From WLND01 sp040398845 (GTDB taxonomy: Bacteria; Actinomycetota; Actinomycetes; S36-B12), in the NCBI GenBank assembly GCA_040398845.1, contig JBBATH010000014.1:1-64000 (forward strand): DNA of 64,000 nt, written 5' to 3'. Below, one piece after another: positions 54,589 to 63,693 of the stretch (position 1 is its first letter; every line of letters begins with the position of its first letter). Under the pieces are notes generated by a model. That model saw only the letters and a list, made by a program, of their open reading frames with translations. It did not search any database and had not been told where the DNA came from. A program made the position numbers and the translations under genes.

Positions 54589-55197
54589 GTGCGTGCCAGA
54601 CTGATCGGCATGACGACAGTGCACATAGAAGGAAAGGACGTCACCCGCGGGCAGGTCGTGAGACTTGTGGCGACGTCGGTTGCGCGGACCGTTGCGGGTA
54701 TGGCCATCATCTTTCTTGTCCTCTCGTTGGTTCCGCAGCGGCCTGACGCGAGTGTCATCCTGCCGATCCTCCTCGTTGTCGCGGGTGTTGCGGCATACGG
54801 CTGGTTCTTCGCGCATCAGTTGAACAAGGTGACCCACGCGATGCACCCGGAGGTTCGTTCCATTGAGGCGCTCGTACTCGTCGCGACGAGGTTTCTCGCG
54901 GTCTTCGCCGCTGTGTACGTGATGATCTCGTCGCAGTCGCCGGGTTCCTTTACCGAGCCCCTGGGCCACTTCAGTGCCTACTACTTCGCACTCACGGTGC
55001 TCGCAACAGTCGGCTTCGGCGATATCGCCCCAGCCAGTGACGGTGCACGACTGGCCTGCATGGTCCAGATGGCAATCGATATCGCCTTCATCGGGGCGAC
55101 CGTCAAGATTCTTGGGGGGACCGCTAACCGGGCGCTCCGAGCAAGGGCCCTTCGCGAGAGGGAAACGAGCGGGACCGAGGAAGGGGCCGCCACATGA
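54589..55197 (+). CDS. Two-pore-domain-type potassium channel family protein
   Basis: This 202-aa membrane protein has four predicted helices. The first two (TVAGMAIIFLVLSLVP; ILPILLVVAGVAAYGWFF) precede an ion-channel module: helix ATRFLAVFAAVYVMIS, pore helix YYFALTVLATVGFGD and last helix CMVQMAIDIAFIGATVKIL. The filter is TVGFGD instead of the commoner TVGYGD; Phe at this position occurs in real potassium channels. No cytosolic ligand domain is present. The stop overlaps the prpE start by ATGA. GTG 54589 or ATG 54610 may start it. Confidence 0.85.
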   Translation: MRARLIGMTTVHIEGKDVTRGQVVRLVATSVARTVAGMAIIFLVLSLVPQRPDASVILPILLVVAGVAAYGWFFAHQLNKVTHAMHPEVRSIEALVLVATRFLAVFAAVYVMISSQSPGSFTEPLGHFSAYYFALTVLATVGFGDIAPASDGARLACMVQMAIDIAFIGATVKILGGTANRALRARALRERETSGTEEGAAT

Positions 55198-57071
55198 CTG
55201 ACTATCGCAGGGCGCACGAGCGAGCCCGGCTGACGCCTGGAGAATTTTGGGGTGAGGCGGCCTCGCTGATCGACTGGGTGCGCATTCCCGATCGAGTCCT
55301 CGACGATGATCGGCCGCCGCTGTACCGGTGGTTTCCTGACGCGACGTTGAACACTTGTTGGAATGCACTCGACCGCCACGTCGAGGCGGGTAGGGGTGAT
55401 CGTCCCGCCATCCACCATGTCAGCCCGGTTACAGATTCTGCTCGCACGATCACCTATCGGGAATTACTCGACGAGGTCGCCCTATTCGCTGGCGTGCTTC
55501 ACGGACTCGGCGTTCGAGTCGGTGATCGGGTCGTCATCTACCTCCCGATGATTCCAGAGGCTGTTGTGGCAATGCTCGCCTGCGCGAGAATCGGCGCGGT
55601 CCACTCGGTGGTGTTCGGCGGGTTCGCACCCCATGAGCTTGCCGCCAGGATCGATGATGCGCGCCCGAAGGTCATCGTCACCGCATCCTGCGGTATCGAG
55701 CCTCGGCACGTGGTCGAGTACAAACCCCTCATCGACGAGGCGGTGGCGTTTGCGACACACAGGCCCGAGCGTGTCATCGTCCTTCAACGCCCACAATGCC
55801 AAGCCGCGATGGGGCCACTCGACCTCGACTGGCAGGAGGCAATGGCGGGAGCCATTGCGCACGGAACGGTTGAGGTCCGGGCAACTGATCCGCTCTACAT
55901 CCTCTACACGTCGGGAACGACGGGCAGGCCGAAGGGTGTTGTCCGAGACAACGGCGGGCACGCGGTGGCGATGGCGTGGTCATTTGCGAATGTCTACGGC
56001 ATGGGATCGGGTGATGTGTGGTGGGCAGCATCCGACGTCGGATGGGTCGTCGGGCACTCATATATCGTGTACGCGCCGCTCATCAGCGGCGCTGCAAGCG
56101 TGATGTTCGAGGGCAAGCCCGTGGGTACTCCCGATGCTGGGGCGTTTTGGCGCGTCATCGAGGACTTTTCCGTGAACGGACTCTTCACCGCCCCGACCGC
56201 GATCCGGGCGATAAAGCGCGAGGATCCTGAGGGAACCCTTCTGAGGGGACGAGACATCTCGTCGCTTCGAACACTTTTCCTCGCGGGTGAGCGACTCGAC
56301 CCGGATACATATCACTGGGCCTCCAAGCATCTGGAGGTCCCGGTGATCGACAACTGGTGGCAGACCGAGACCGGTTGGCCGATCGCCTCGAATATGCGGG
56401 GGATGCCGCCGATGGCCATCAAGCCCGGGTCCCCGACGGTTCCGGTGCCGGGATTCGACGTCCACGTCCTTGACGACGAGGGCCGGAAGGCTACTCCTCA
56501 CCAGGAGGGCTCGATTGTCGTGCGCCTGCCGATGCCGCCTGGCACACTGCCAACCCTCTGGGGTGACGATGATCGCTACATAGAGGGCTACCTCAGCGCG
56601 AACCCCGGCTACTACACGAGCGGAGACGGCGGGTACTTCGATGATGACGGGTACCTGTACGTCATGGGGCGTACCGACGATGTCATTAACGTTGCAGGGC
56701 ACCGGTTGTCGACCGGCTCGATGGAGGCGGTGGTCGCGGCGCATCCCCTCGTGGCGGAGTGCGCGGTGCTCGGCGTCCACGACGACATCAAAGGCCAGGT
56801 GCCCCGTGCCCTCGTCGTGCTAAAGGCGGGGGCGGAGATCGACCCGGATGTGCTGTCCGCGGAGATTGTGCTCGCTGTGCGTACCGAGATTGGCCCGGTT
56901 GCCTCGTTGAAATCCGTCATCATCGTGCCGGCCTTGCCGAAGACCCGCTCCGGCAAGATCCTGCGCAAGACGATGCGTGCGATCGCGGATGGCCGTGATG
57001 AGCCGGTTCCGAGCACGATCGAAGACTTGTCGGTTCTCGAAATCATCACACCGTTGCTCACTGGACGGTGA
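55194..57071 (+). CDS. prpE: Propionyl-CoA synthetase (acetyl-CoA synthetase family)
   Basis: This 625-aa AMP-forming acyl-CoA ligase activates short-chain acids, most likely propionate. The PrpE/ACSS3 signature is YTSGTTGRPKGVVRDNGGHAVA, followed by WWAASDVGWVVGHSYIVYAPL, DNWWQTETGWPI and the C-terminal catalytic lysine in KTRSGKILRKTMRAIADG. VVRDNGGHAVA distinguishes it from acetyl-CoA synthetase. It is coupled to the channel gene by ATGA and ends 14 bp inside the convergent gntR. Confidence 0.9.
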   Translation: MTDYRRAHERARLTPGEFWGEAASLIDWVRIPDRVLDDDRPPLYRWFPDATLNTCWNALDRHVEAGRGDRPAIHHVSPVTDSARTITYRELLDEVALFAGVLHGLGVRVGDRVVIYLPMIPEAVVAMLACARIGAVHSVVFGGFAPHELAARIDDARPKVIVTASCGIEPRHVVEYKPLIDEAVAFATHRPERVIVLQRPQCQAAMGPLDLDWQEAMAGAIAHGTVEVRATDPLYILYTSGTTGRPKGVVRDNGGHAVAMAWSFANVYGMGSGDVWWAASDVGWVVGHSYIVYAPLISGAASVMFEGKPVGTPDAGAFWRVIEDFSVNGLFTAPTAIRAIKREDPEGTLLRGRDISSLRTLFLAGERLDPDTYHWASKHLEVPVIDNWWQTETGWPIASNMRGMPPMAIKPGSPTVPVPGFDVHVLDDEGRKATPHQEGSIVVRLPMPPGTLPTLWGDDDRYIEGYLSANPGYYTSGDGGYFDDDGYLYVMGRTDDVINVAGHRLSTGSMEAVVAAHPLVAECAVLGVHDDIKGQVPRALVVLKAGAEIDPDVLSAEIVLAVRTEIGPVASLKSVIIVPALPKTRSGKILRKTMRAIADGRDEPVPSTIEDLSVLEIITPLLTGR

Positions 57072-57735
57072 TGACGGGGTGTCGACGTCTGTCCAACTGA
57101 TGGGCGATGCCGATGAGCGCGTGGTCCCGGTGCGTGTCCTGCCACCCGATCGCCTGGGCCACGTCGCGGGCCCGCAAGGCGTCCAGAATGCCAGCGTGCT
57201 CGTGGGCGATGATGTCCAGGCTCCCATGCGCGGAGAAGTAGACCGACCGGTAGACATCGGTCGAATCCCACAACTGCGTGAGTATGCGAATGAGCCGATG
57301 CATGTGGCTTGCCTCAAAGATCTTGAAGTGGAAGCGGCGATTCGCGAGGGTGATGGCAAGCAATTCGCCTGAAACGGCGGCTGCGTCAACCTCTTCGGCA
57401 ATGGCCGCGATGGCATGAATGGCGGCATCTGTCAGATTCGGGATAGCGGCGCGGATTGCCTCGGTCTCGAGAATTTCGCGAAGCCGGTAGACCTCGCGCA
57501 TGTTCACGAGGTCGAGTTCGGTCACGAAATAGCCGCGGTGCGGTGAGTGGAAGACCTGTCCCTCACCCTCAAGTACCTTTATCGCCTCACGCAGTGGTGC
57601 CCGGCTGACGCCGTACCGACTCGCGAGTGACTCCTGGATGATCTGCTGGCCCGGTCGCAACACTCCGGTGAGGATTTCCGTTCGAAGGAGGCCTAGGACC
57701 ACTTCCTGAATCGTCGGGGCCTTCTCGTGCATCAT
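57058..57735 (-). CDS. GntR/FadR-family transcription regulator
   Basis: This 225-aa regulator has an N-terminal winged helix (about residues 5-70: LLRTEILTGVLRPGQQIIQESLASRYGVSRAPLREAIKVLEGEGQV in parts) and a C-terminal FCD ligand domain with LREILETEAIRAAIPNL, RFHFKIFEASH and HEHAGILDALRARD, whose His and Asp residues usually bind a metal and a carboxylate effector. ATG 57735 is called, 13 bp after the caiB stop. It is the third gene of gcdH-caiB-gntR and is therefore the likely local regulator. Confidence 0.9.
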   Translation of the reverse strand: MMHEKAPTIQEVVLGLLRTEILTGVLRPGQQIIQESLASRYGVSRAPLREAIKVLEGEGQVFHSPHRGYFVTELDLVNMREVYRLREILETEAIRAAIPNLTDAAIHAIAAIAEEVDAAAVSGELLAITLANRRFHFKIFEASHMHRLIRILTQLWDSTDVYRSVYFSAHGSLDIIAHEHAGILDALRARDVAQAIGWQDTHRDHALIGIAHQLDRRRHPVITVQ

Positions 57736-57748
57736 TGGGGCAGACTCG

Positions 57749-58912
57749 TCATGCGAGATCGAACTCCGCGATAATCTCCTCGTTGCCGGCACCAATCGCG
57801 GGTGGGGGGAGCAGGTAGCGGGCAGGGGTTCGGGAGTAGGTCACCGGATTCGCGACCTGGCGGCTGGCACCTCCGCTCAGTTCGATAATCGGATCGAGTC
57901 CAAGTTCGGTCGCGAGGGCGAACGCCTGCCTGATGTCATTGATCGGTCCGCAAGGGACTCCGACCGCGGTGAGATCACGCTGCCAGTGATCGGCGCCTTG
58001 GCGCTCCAGTGCCCCGTTGAGCAGGGTAGAGAGTTGGTCGCGGTGAGCAACTCGCTTTGGGTTCGTGGCGAAATCTGGATCCTCAATGAGCCGAGGGAGT
58101 CCGAGTACGGCCGCGAGGCGTGCAAACTGTCCATCGTTTCCCACCGCGATGACGATTGGCCGATCTGCGGTTTGATAGACCTCGTATGGAGAAATCGATG
58201 GATGGGCATTGCCCATGTGGCCTGGGACGTAGCCTGCTCCAACGAATCCGGAAGCCTGATTGACGAGGGAGGACAGGAGGACAGAGAGCAGGGAGACTTC
58301 GACCATTTGCCCCTCGCCTGATTGCTCGCGATGACGTAGGGCCGCGAGGATTGCGACCGTGGAGTGCAGCCCAGTCAAGACATCGACGACGGCGACCCCA
58401 GCCTTCGCGGGCTCCGATGTACCGGTGATGCTCATGAGCCCGCCCATCGCCTGCACGAGCAGGTCATACCCCGGCATGTCTTTGCCGGGGCCCGAACCAA
58501 ACCCGCTTATCGAGCAGTACACGATTCCCGGATTGGGCCTGGAAATCGCTGGGTAGTCCAGGCCATATCGCGCGAGTGACCCGGGCTTGAAGTTTTCGAT
58601 CATGACGTCAGCTCGGTTTGCGAAGTTGACCGCGATGCGAAGGTCAGCGGGGTCGGCGATGTCTAGAGCGAGTGAGCGCTTATTGCGGTTGACCGATTCA
58701 AAATAGGTCGATTGGCCATGGTCAGTGAAAGGGGGCCCCCACGATCGCGTGTCGTCACCGGTGCCGGGCCGCTCGACCTTGATGACCGTCGCACCGAGGT
58801 CGCCGAGGAGCATGGTGGCATAGGGACCGGCGAGGACTCTGGAGAAGTCAGCGACGACAATGCCGGCGAGCGGGCCATTCATGCTCGGCCCATTCGTGCT
58901 GGCGCCAGTCAC
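57749..58912 (-). CDS. CaiB/BaiF-family (class III) CoA-transferase
   Basis: This 387-aa class III CoA-transferase reads VVADFSRVLAGPYATMLLGDLGATVIKVERPGTGDDTRSWGPPF (in parts), then the catalytic Asp in GYDLLVQAMGGLMSITG, and GVPCGPIND near the end. Members transfer CoA between dicarboxylates. Next to glutaryl-CoA dehydrogenase the likely acceptor is glutarate, as for succinyl-CoA:glutarate CoA-transferase. The start overlaps the gcdH stop (ATGA); ATG 58882 is a possible alternative. Confidence 0.88.
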   Translation of the reverse strand: MTGASTNGPSMNGPLAGIVVADFSRVLAGPYATMLLGDLGATVIKVERPGTGDDTRSWGPPFTDHGQSTYFESVNRNKRSLALDIADPADLRIAVNFANRADVMIENFKPGSLARYGLDYPAISRPNPGIVYCSISGFGSGPGKDMPGYDLLVQAMGGLMSITGTSEPAKAGVAVVDVLTGLHSTVAILAALRHREQSGEGQMVEVSLLSVLLSSLVNQASGFVGAGYVPGHMGNAHPSISPYEVYQTADRPIVIAVGNDGQFARLAAVLGLPRLIEDPDFATNPKRVAHRDQLSTLLNGALERQGADHWQRDLTAVGVPCGPINDIRQAFALATELGLDPIIELSGGASRQVANPVTYSRTPARYLLPPPAIGAGNEEIIAEFDLA

Positions 58913-60078
58913 CTGAATGCGGCAATGCCAGTCAGTGCCTGCCCGATCACGAGGGTGTGCATCTCGTTCGTGCCTTCGTACGTATAGACCGACTCAAGGT
59001 TGTTCATGTGCCGGATGATCGGGTACTCGAGGGTGATGCCGTTACCACCGAGAATGTTTCGGCACTCGCGGGCGATAGCAAGGGACTCGCGAGCGTTGTT
59101 CAGTTTCCCTAGGCTCACTTGCTCAGCCGTGATGATTCCCTCGTCCTTGAGCCGGCCTAGGTGGAGGGCGAGGAGCATGCCCTTGCCGAGTTCGAGGGCC
59201 ATATCGGCAAACTTCCGCTGAGTGAGCTGGAACCCGGCGATGGGTCGGCCGAACTGCTCACGGTCGAGCGAATAGCTGATGGCGGTCTCAAGGCAGTCAC
59301 GTGCTGCTCCAAGGGTGCCGAACGCGATGCCGAATCTGGCCTCATTCAGGCAGGAGAGCGGCCCGCGCAGGCCGCGTACTCCGGGGAGCATGGCGCTCTT
59401 CGGCAGCCGGACATCGGTGAAAACAAGTTCGCTGGTGACGGAGGCACGCAATGACATCTTCTTGTGAATCTCGTTCGCAACGAAGCCTGGGGTGGCTGTC
59501 GGGACGACGAAGCCGCGGATGCCATCGTCGGTTTGTGCCCACACGACTGCGACGTCGGCGACACTCCCGTTCGTGATCCACATCTTGGATCCGTTGAGCA
59601 CCCAGTCTGCGCCATCCGCCTTCGCATTGGTGATCATGCCGGATGGATTCGAGCCGTGATCAGCCTCCGTGAGGCCGAAGCAGCCGATGGCGTCGCCCGC
59701 GGCCATCCTCGGCAGCCACTCCACCTTCTGTTCCTCGGATCCGAAGGCATGGATCGCGTACATCGCAAGGGACCCCTGGACGCTCACGAGGGATCGGATG
59801 CCTGAGTCACCGGCCTCAAGCTCAAGGGCAGCGAGGCCGTACGCAACCGCACTGGTGCCAGCGCAGCCGTAGCCGTCAAGGTGCATACCGAGCAAGCCGA
59901 GATCCCCGAAGCCTTGGGCGAGTTCGCGCGCGGGGATGCTCCCGGCCTCAAACCAGTCAGCGACGTAGGGCCGAACCTGAGCGTCGATGAAGGACCGCAC
60001 AACATCGCGGATGGCGCGTTCCTCCTCGGAGAGGAGATGGTCAATTGAGAAGAGCGCGAAGGGCGACTGGGGTTGCAT
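58909..60078 (-). CDS. gcdH: Acyl-CoA dehydrogenase, glutaryl-CoA dehydrogenase type
   Basis: This 389-aa flavoenzyme closely fits glutaryl-CoA dehydrogenase, which oxidises and decarboxylates glutaryl-CoA to crotonyl-CoA. SVQGSLAMYAIHAFGSEEQK, CFGLTEADHGSNP, MSLRASVTSELVFTDV, REQFGRPIAGFQLTQ and the catalytic Glu in YTYEGTNEMHTLVIGQALTG are present. AAGGAG lies 8 nt before ATG 60078. It heads gcdH-caiB-gntR, with candidate operators about 75-105 bp upstream. Confidence 0.92.
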   Translation of the reverse strand: MQPQSPFALFSIDHLLSEEERAIRDVVRSFIDAQVRPYVADWFEAGSIPARELAQGFGDLGLLGMHLDGYGCAGTSAVAYGLAALELEAGDSGIRSLVSVQGSLAMYAIHAFGSEEQKVEWLPRMAAGDAIGCFGLTEADHGSNPSGMITNAKADGADWVLNGSKMWITNGSVADVAVVWAQTDDGIRGFVVPTATPGFVANEIHKKMSLRASVTSELVFTDVRLPKSAMLPGVRGLRGPLSCLNEARFGIAFGTLGAARDCLETAISYSLDREQFGRPIAGFQLTQRKFADMALELGKGMLLALHLGRLKDEGIITAEQVSLGKLNNARESLAIARECRNILGGNGITLEYPIIRHMNNLESVYTYEGTNEMHTLVIGQALTGIAAFR

Positions 60079-60153
60079 GGCGAGGGCTCCTTGGTAAGGC
60101 GTGACTCGGTTTGGTTCGGCGCGATTCGGTTGATCAACGAGGGGCTGGTTAGA

Positions 60154-60182
60154 TTGGAGCCAAAATAGCAGATTGGATCCAC
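60154..60182. promoter_or_regulatory. Two TTGGA-N-CCA elements, candidate GntR operator
   Basis: TTGGAGCCAA (60154-60163) and TTGGATCCAC (60173-60182) lie 19 bp apart centre to centre, each preceded by AGA or CAGA. They are upstream of gcdH in the 143-bp region between gcdH and the next gene. Short TTGG/CCAA palindromes are typical targets of FadR-subfamily GntR proteins; the local gntR is in this operon. Confidence 0.5.
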
Positions 60183-60221
60183 AAATTTGCGGTGGGGCGA
60201 GGAAGCGGTCCTTGCGACCCG

Positions 60222-61622
60222 TCAGTGGCCGATCTTGCGGGCGAACAGAGCCGCGAGCCGCGACTCCTTGCCAGCGCGTTGCTCCTTCGAGTCAGCCTTC
60301 GTCATCACCTGAAGCCCAAGGTTCGTGCCGAGCCATCGAAGCGGCTCTGGCTCCCACTGGCGAGAGCGATGATTGACCCATGGGAGGGTGGTGAGGTCAG
60401 TCGCTCGCTCCAAAATGAGATCGGCGAGGGTGCGGCCGGACAGATTGGCCGTGCCAACTCCGTCGCCTACATATCCGCCTGCCCAGGCTAGGCCGGTCGA
60501 GCGATCGATCCCGACCGACGCCCACCAATCCCGTGCAATACCTAGGGGACCACCCCAGGTGTGGGTAATGGTGGCGTCGGCGACCGATGGGAATAGGTCA
60601 ACGAGGACCTCGCGCAACGCAGTATGTACTGTGGCATTGCGATCCTGGGAGGGGTCGATCCGCGAGCCGAAGTGGTAGGGCGCGCCGCGGCCGCCGAACG
60701 CCAACCGGCCGTCGGCGGTGCGCTGGCCGTAGATGATGAGGTGTCGTCCGTCGTGGAAGGTTTGTCGCTCGTTGAGTCCGATCTGGGCCCATACGTCGTC
60801 TGAGAGCGGCTCGGTTGCGAGCATGAGTGAGTACACGGGGGCGAGCACGCGCTTTTGCCCCGCGAGCGAGGCCGTGTAGCCCTCGGTCGCTCGCACGACG
60901 ATTGGAGCGCGCACCGAACCGCGGGTTGTCCGCACAACCCCGGGTTCTATCGAGGTGGCCGGGGTCTGTTCGAAGATTCGGACACCACGGGAGGTCACGG
61001 TCGCCGCGAGCGAGCGGACGAGCCGTGCCGGATTGATAGCGGCGCAGTGTGGGGTGAAGGTTGCACCGAGTGTGTCCGTCATCCGCGTGAAACCGAGGGA
61101 CTCCTCCTTTGTGAGGAGCGAGTAGTCCTCGGGGCCGAAGCCCCACGCGCGCATGTCTTCGATCTCCTCCTCGGCTCGACGCAACTGCAGCGCCGAGCGC
61201 GCAACTCCGATCGTGCCGCCCTTGCTCCACTCGATATTCCAGCCCTCTGCCGCGGCGACCCGGCCGATCTCGGTCACCGAGTCATGCATTGTTCGCGTCA
61301 TCCGAATCGCGGTCTCGCGATCGCTGCGCTCGGCGAGTTGCCGCAAGGACGCGGGGAAGAGCGCCGAGGCCCAACCACCGTTTCGACCGCTGGCTCCGAA
61401 GCCAGCGACATTGGCCTCGACGACGCAGATTCGAAGTGCTGGGTCAGCCTGCTGGAGGTAGTAGGCGGTCCATAGGCCGGTGTAACCGCCGCCCACGATC
61501 GCGACATCGCATTCGACATCGCCCTCAATCTGCGTGCCAAGGTCGTTGGTCATCTCGGCGGGCAGTAGGTCCCACCACAGGGACAGCGGTTGGGTGTCTG
61601 TGCTCGGCTCGAGGCTCGTCAT
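60222..61622 (-). CDS. FAD-dependent amine oxidase, gamma-glutamylputrescine oxidase (PuuB)-like
   Basis: This 466-aa DAO-family flavoenzyme has a dinucleotide fold CDVAIVGGGYTGLWTAYYLQ near residue 40 and the flavin-contact region GFGASGRNGGWAS, then VVRATEGYTASLAG and a C-terminal WAGGYVGDGVGTANLSGRTLADL. This is the pattern of PuuB-like oxidases that deaminate polyamine adducts or related secondary amines. ATG 61622 overlaps the previous stop (ATGA); ATG 61631 is the alternative. It closes the lrp-aminotransferase-FMN protein-oxidase run. Confidence 0.86.
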   Translation of the reverse strand: MTSLEPSTDTQPLSLWWDLLPAEMTNDLGTQIEGDVECDVAIVGGGYTGLWTAYYLQQADPALRICVVEANVAGFGASGRNGGWASALFPASLRQLAERSDRETAIRMTRTMHDSVTEIGRVAAAEGWNIEWSKGGTIGVARSALQLRRAEEEIEDMRAWGFGPEDYSLLTKEESLGFTRMTDTLGATFTPHCAAINPARLVRSLAATVTSRGVRIFEQTPATSIEPGVVRTTRGSVRAPIVVRATEGYTASLAGQKRVLAPVYSLMLATEPLSDDVWAQIGLNERQTFHDGRHLIIYGQRTADGRLAFGGRGAPYHFGSRIDPSQDRNATVHTALREVLVDLFPSVADATITHTWGGPLGIARDWWASVGIDRSTGLAWAGGYVGDGVGTANLSGRTLADLILERATDLTTLPWVNHRSRQWEPEPLRWLGTNLGLQVMTKADSKEQRAGKESRLAALFARKIGH

Positions 61623-62278
61623 CGCTTCCATGCTCGCACGTACTCGGGCACCGCCACTCCCGCCGGGGTGTGCTCATCGGTGACTGGCTCGGCGAATGCC
61701 TCACGCATAGGAACGATCCCCGCCCAAATCTGCGAGTACACGGGATCGACGAGGTCTGCTGGGTCGTCTTCAGGTGGACCCTCACTGACCTTGAGCGAGC
61801 ATTCGGAAAGGTTGAGGGCGAGCGTTAAAGTCGCGGCCCGCTCCTTGACCGTCGGCTGACGCGCCTCATCCCATCGTCCGGGCAGCAGATGATCGGTGAT
61901 GACACGCAGGGCGTCGAGCTCATCATCGCCGGTGAGTCGTTGCGCGACACCGATCACCATTGCGCATCGGTAGTTCATGCTGGATTCAAAGGCACTGCGG
62001 GCGAGCACCAGGGCGTCGAGGAGGGTGACGGTGAGGCAGGTCGGCTGTCCTTCTGCGAGTGATCGGAACAGTCGCGATCCGGTCGAACCGTGGAAGAGCA
62101 CCTGATCCCCGCGACGGGCATAGGCAACTGGCACCACGTAGGGCTGGCCCTCGGAGTCCTGAACTGCGACATGGGCAACGAGGCCAGCATCGAGCACCCG
62201 TCGAATGGCGTCGGGATCGGTGACAGCCTTCTCGGAGAAGCGGCGAACCCGGGTCCGCTCGGTGGACCCGGGTTGCAC
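61619..62278 (-). CDS. Pyridoxamine-5'-phosphate oxidase-like FMN-binding protein
   Basis: This 219-aa split-barrel flavoprotein has DAGLVAHVAVQDSEGQPYVVPVAYARRGDQVLFHGSTGSRLFRSL (in parts), VLARSAFESSMNYRCAMVIGVAQRL and a C-terminal LVDPVYSQIWAGIVPM, typical of the NimA-like PNPOx family. It contains no obvious catalytic motif. Related genes are often found in amine-catabolism operons. GTG 62278 is chosen because homology starts at TERTRVRRFSEKA and the aminotransferase ends at 62293. Confidence 0.82.
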   Translation of the reverse strand: MQPGSTERTRVRRFSEKAVTDPDAIRRVLDAGLVAHVAVQDSEGQPYVVPVAYARRGDQVLFHGSTGSRLFRSLAEGQPTCLTVTLLDALVLARSAFESSMNYRCAMVIGVAQRLTGDDELDALRVITDHLLPGRWDEARQPTVKERAATLTLALNLSECSLKVSEGPPEDDPADLVDPVYSQIWAGIVPMREAFAEPVTDEHTPAGVAVPEYVRAWKR

Positions 62279-62292
62279 GCCTTGGTTCTCGT

Positions 62293-63693
62293 TCAGAGGA
62301 TTGTCCAGGCCTCGGTGAGGACGGAGCGGAGAATCCCCTCCATCTCGTCGAACTCCTTTTGCCCGCATGTGAGGGCGGGCGCAAGTTGCACCACCGGGTC
62401 GCCACGGTCATCGGCTCGGCAGTAGAGCCCGTTCTCGAACAGGGCCTTCGACAGGAAGCCCCGCAGCAGTCGCTCAGCCTCGTCGCCGGTGAATGTCTCG
62501 CGCGTCACCTTGTCCTTGACCAGTTCAATGCCGTAGAAGAAGCCGGCGCCACGGACATCGCCCACGATGGGCAGGTCGTTGAGTTTCTCGAGGGTACGTC
62601 TGAAGTTGCCCTCGTTGGCGAGAACGTTCGCGTTAAGGCCCTCACGCTCGAACAGGTCGAGGTTCTCCATCGCCACTGCTGCCGCAACCGGGTGGCCGCC
62701 CCACGTATAGCCGTGCAGGAAACTGGTCTGGCCATGCTTGAACGGCTCGAACAGGCGGTCGCTGGCGATCATCGCGCCGAGCGCCGCGTAACCGGAGGTC
62801 ATGCCCTTGGCGCACGTGATGATGTCCGGGGTGACCCCGTAACGATTCATTGCGAACATGTCACCGATGCGACCGAAGCCGGTGATGGTCTCGTCAGCGA
62901 CCATCAGCACGTCGTACTCGTCGCAGATTTCTCGGACTCGCTCGAGATAGCCGGGCGGCGGCGGGAAGCAACCACCGGAGTTCTGCACGGGCTCGACGAA
63001 GACGGCGGCCACGCTGTCGGCGCCCTCGAACTCGATTGCCTCGGCGATGCGGTTGGCGGCCCAAAGTCCGAAGGCCTTTTCATCTCCGCGGTACTCGTCA
63101 GGGGCCCGGTAGTAGTTGGTATTCGGGACCTTCACGCCACCTGGCACCAGCGGTTCGAAGGGGATCTTGGCATCGGGGATACCTGTGATCGACAACGCTC
63201 CCTGCGGGGTGCCGTGGTAAGCAATCGCGCGGCTGATGACCTTGTGCTTGGTCGGCTTCCCGGTCAGCTTGAAGAACTGCTTGGCGAGTTTCCAAGCGGT
63301 CTCGACAGCCTCGCCGCCACCGGTCGTGAAGAAGACCCGATTGAGGTCGCCTGGCGCGTAGCCGGCGAGTCGCTCAGCGAGTTCGATGGCACGGGGGTGC
63401 GCGTATGACCAGATCGGGAAGAAGGCGAGCTCCTCCGCCTGCTTGGCCCCGGCAGCGGCAAGTTCCTTGCGGCCGTGGCCCGCCTGCACGACGAACAGGC
63501 CGGAGAGGCCATCGAAGTACTTTTTGCCTTGGTCGTCCCAGATGTAGGAGCCCTCGCCCTTGACTATGACAGGAACGTGACCGCCGTCGTAGTAGGTGGA
63601 ATGACGGGTGAAGTGCATCCAAAGGTGATCGCGCGCCGAGTTGGCCAGGGCATCGCTGCCGGGCTCGGTCACGTACTGCGGTGTCGTTGTCAT
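62293..63693 (-). CDS. Class III (omega) aminotransferase
   Basis: This 466-aa PLP enzyme of the putrescine/omega-amino-acid:pyruvate aminotransferase group shows HFTRHSTYYDGGHVPVIVKGEGSYIWDDQGKKYFDGLSGLF (in parts), AYHGTPQGALSITG, VFVEPVQNSGGC, VLMVADETITGFGR and the Schiff-base lysine in ITCAKGMTSGY. It likely removes a terminal amine from a diamine or omega-amino acid. ATG 63693 overlaps the lrp stop (ATGA); ATG 63705 lies four codons upstream. Confidence 0.9.
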   Translation of the reverse strand: MTTTPQYVTEPGSDALANSARDHLWMHFTRHSTYYDGGHVPVIVKGEGSYIWDDQGKKYFDGLSGLFVVQAGHGRKELAAAGAKQAEELAFFPIWSYAHPRAIELAERLAGYAPGDLNRVFFTTGGGEAVETAWKLAKQFFKLTGKPTKHKVISRAIAYHGTPQGALSITGIPDAKIPFEPLVPGGVKVPNTNYYRAPDEYRGDEKAFGLWAANRIAEAIEFEGADSVAAVFVEPVQNSGGCFPPPPGYLERVREICDEYDVLMVADETITGFGRIGDMFAMNRYGVTPDIITCAKGMTSGYAALGAMIASDRLFEPFKHGQTSFLHGYTWGGHPVAAAVAMENLDLFEREGLNANVLANEGNFRRTLEKLNDLPIVGDVRGAGFFYGIELVKDKVTRETFTGDEAERLLRGFLSKALFENGLYCRADDRGDPVVQLAPALTCGQKEFDEMEGILRSVLTEAWTIL

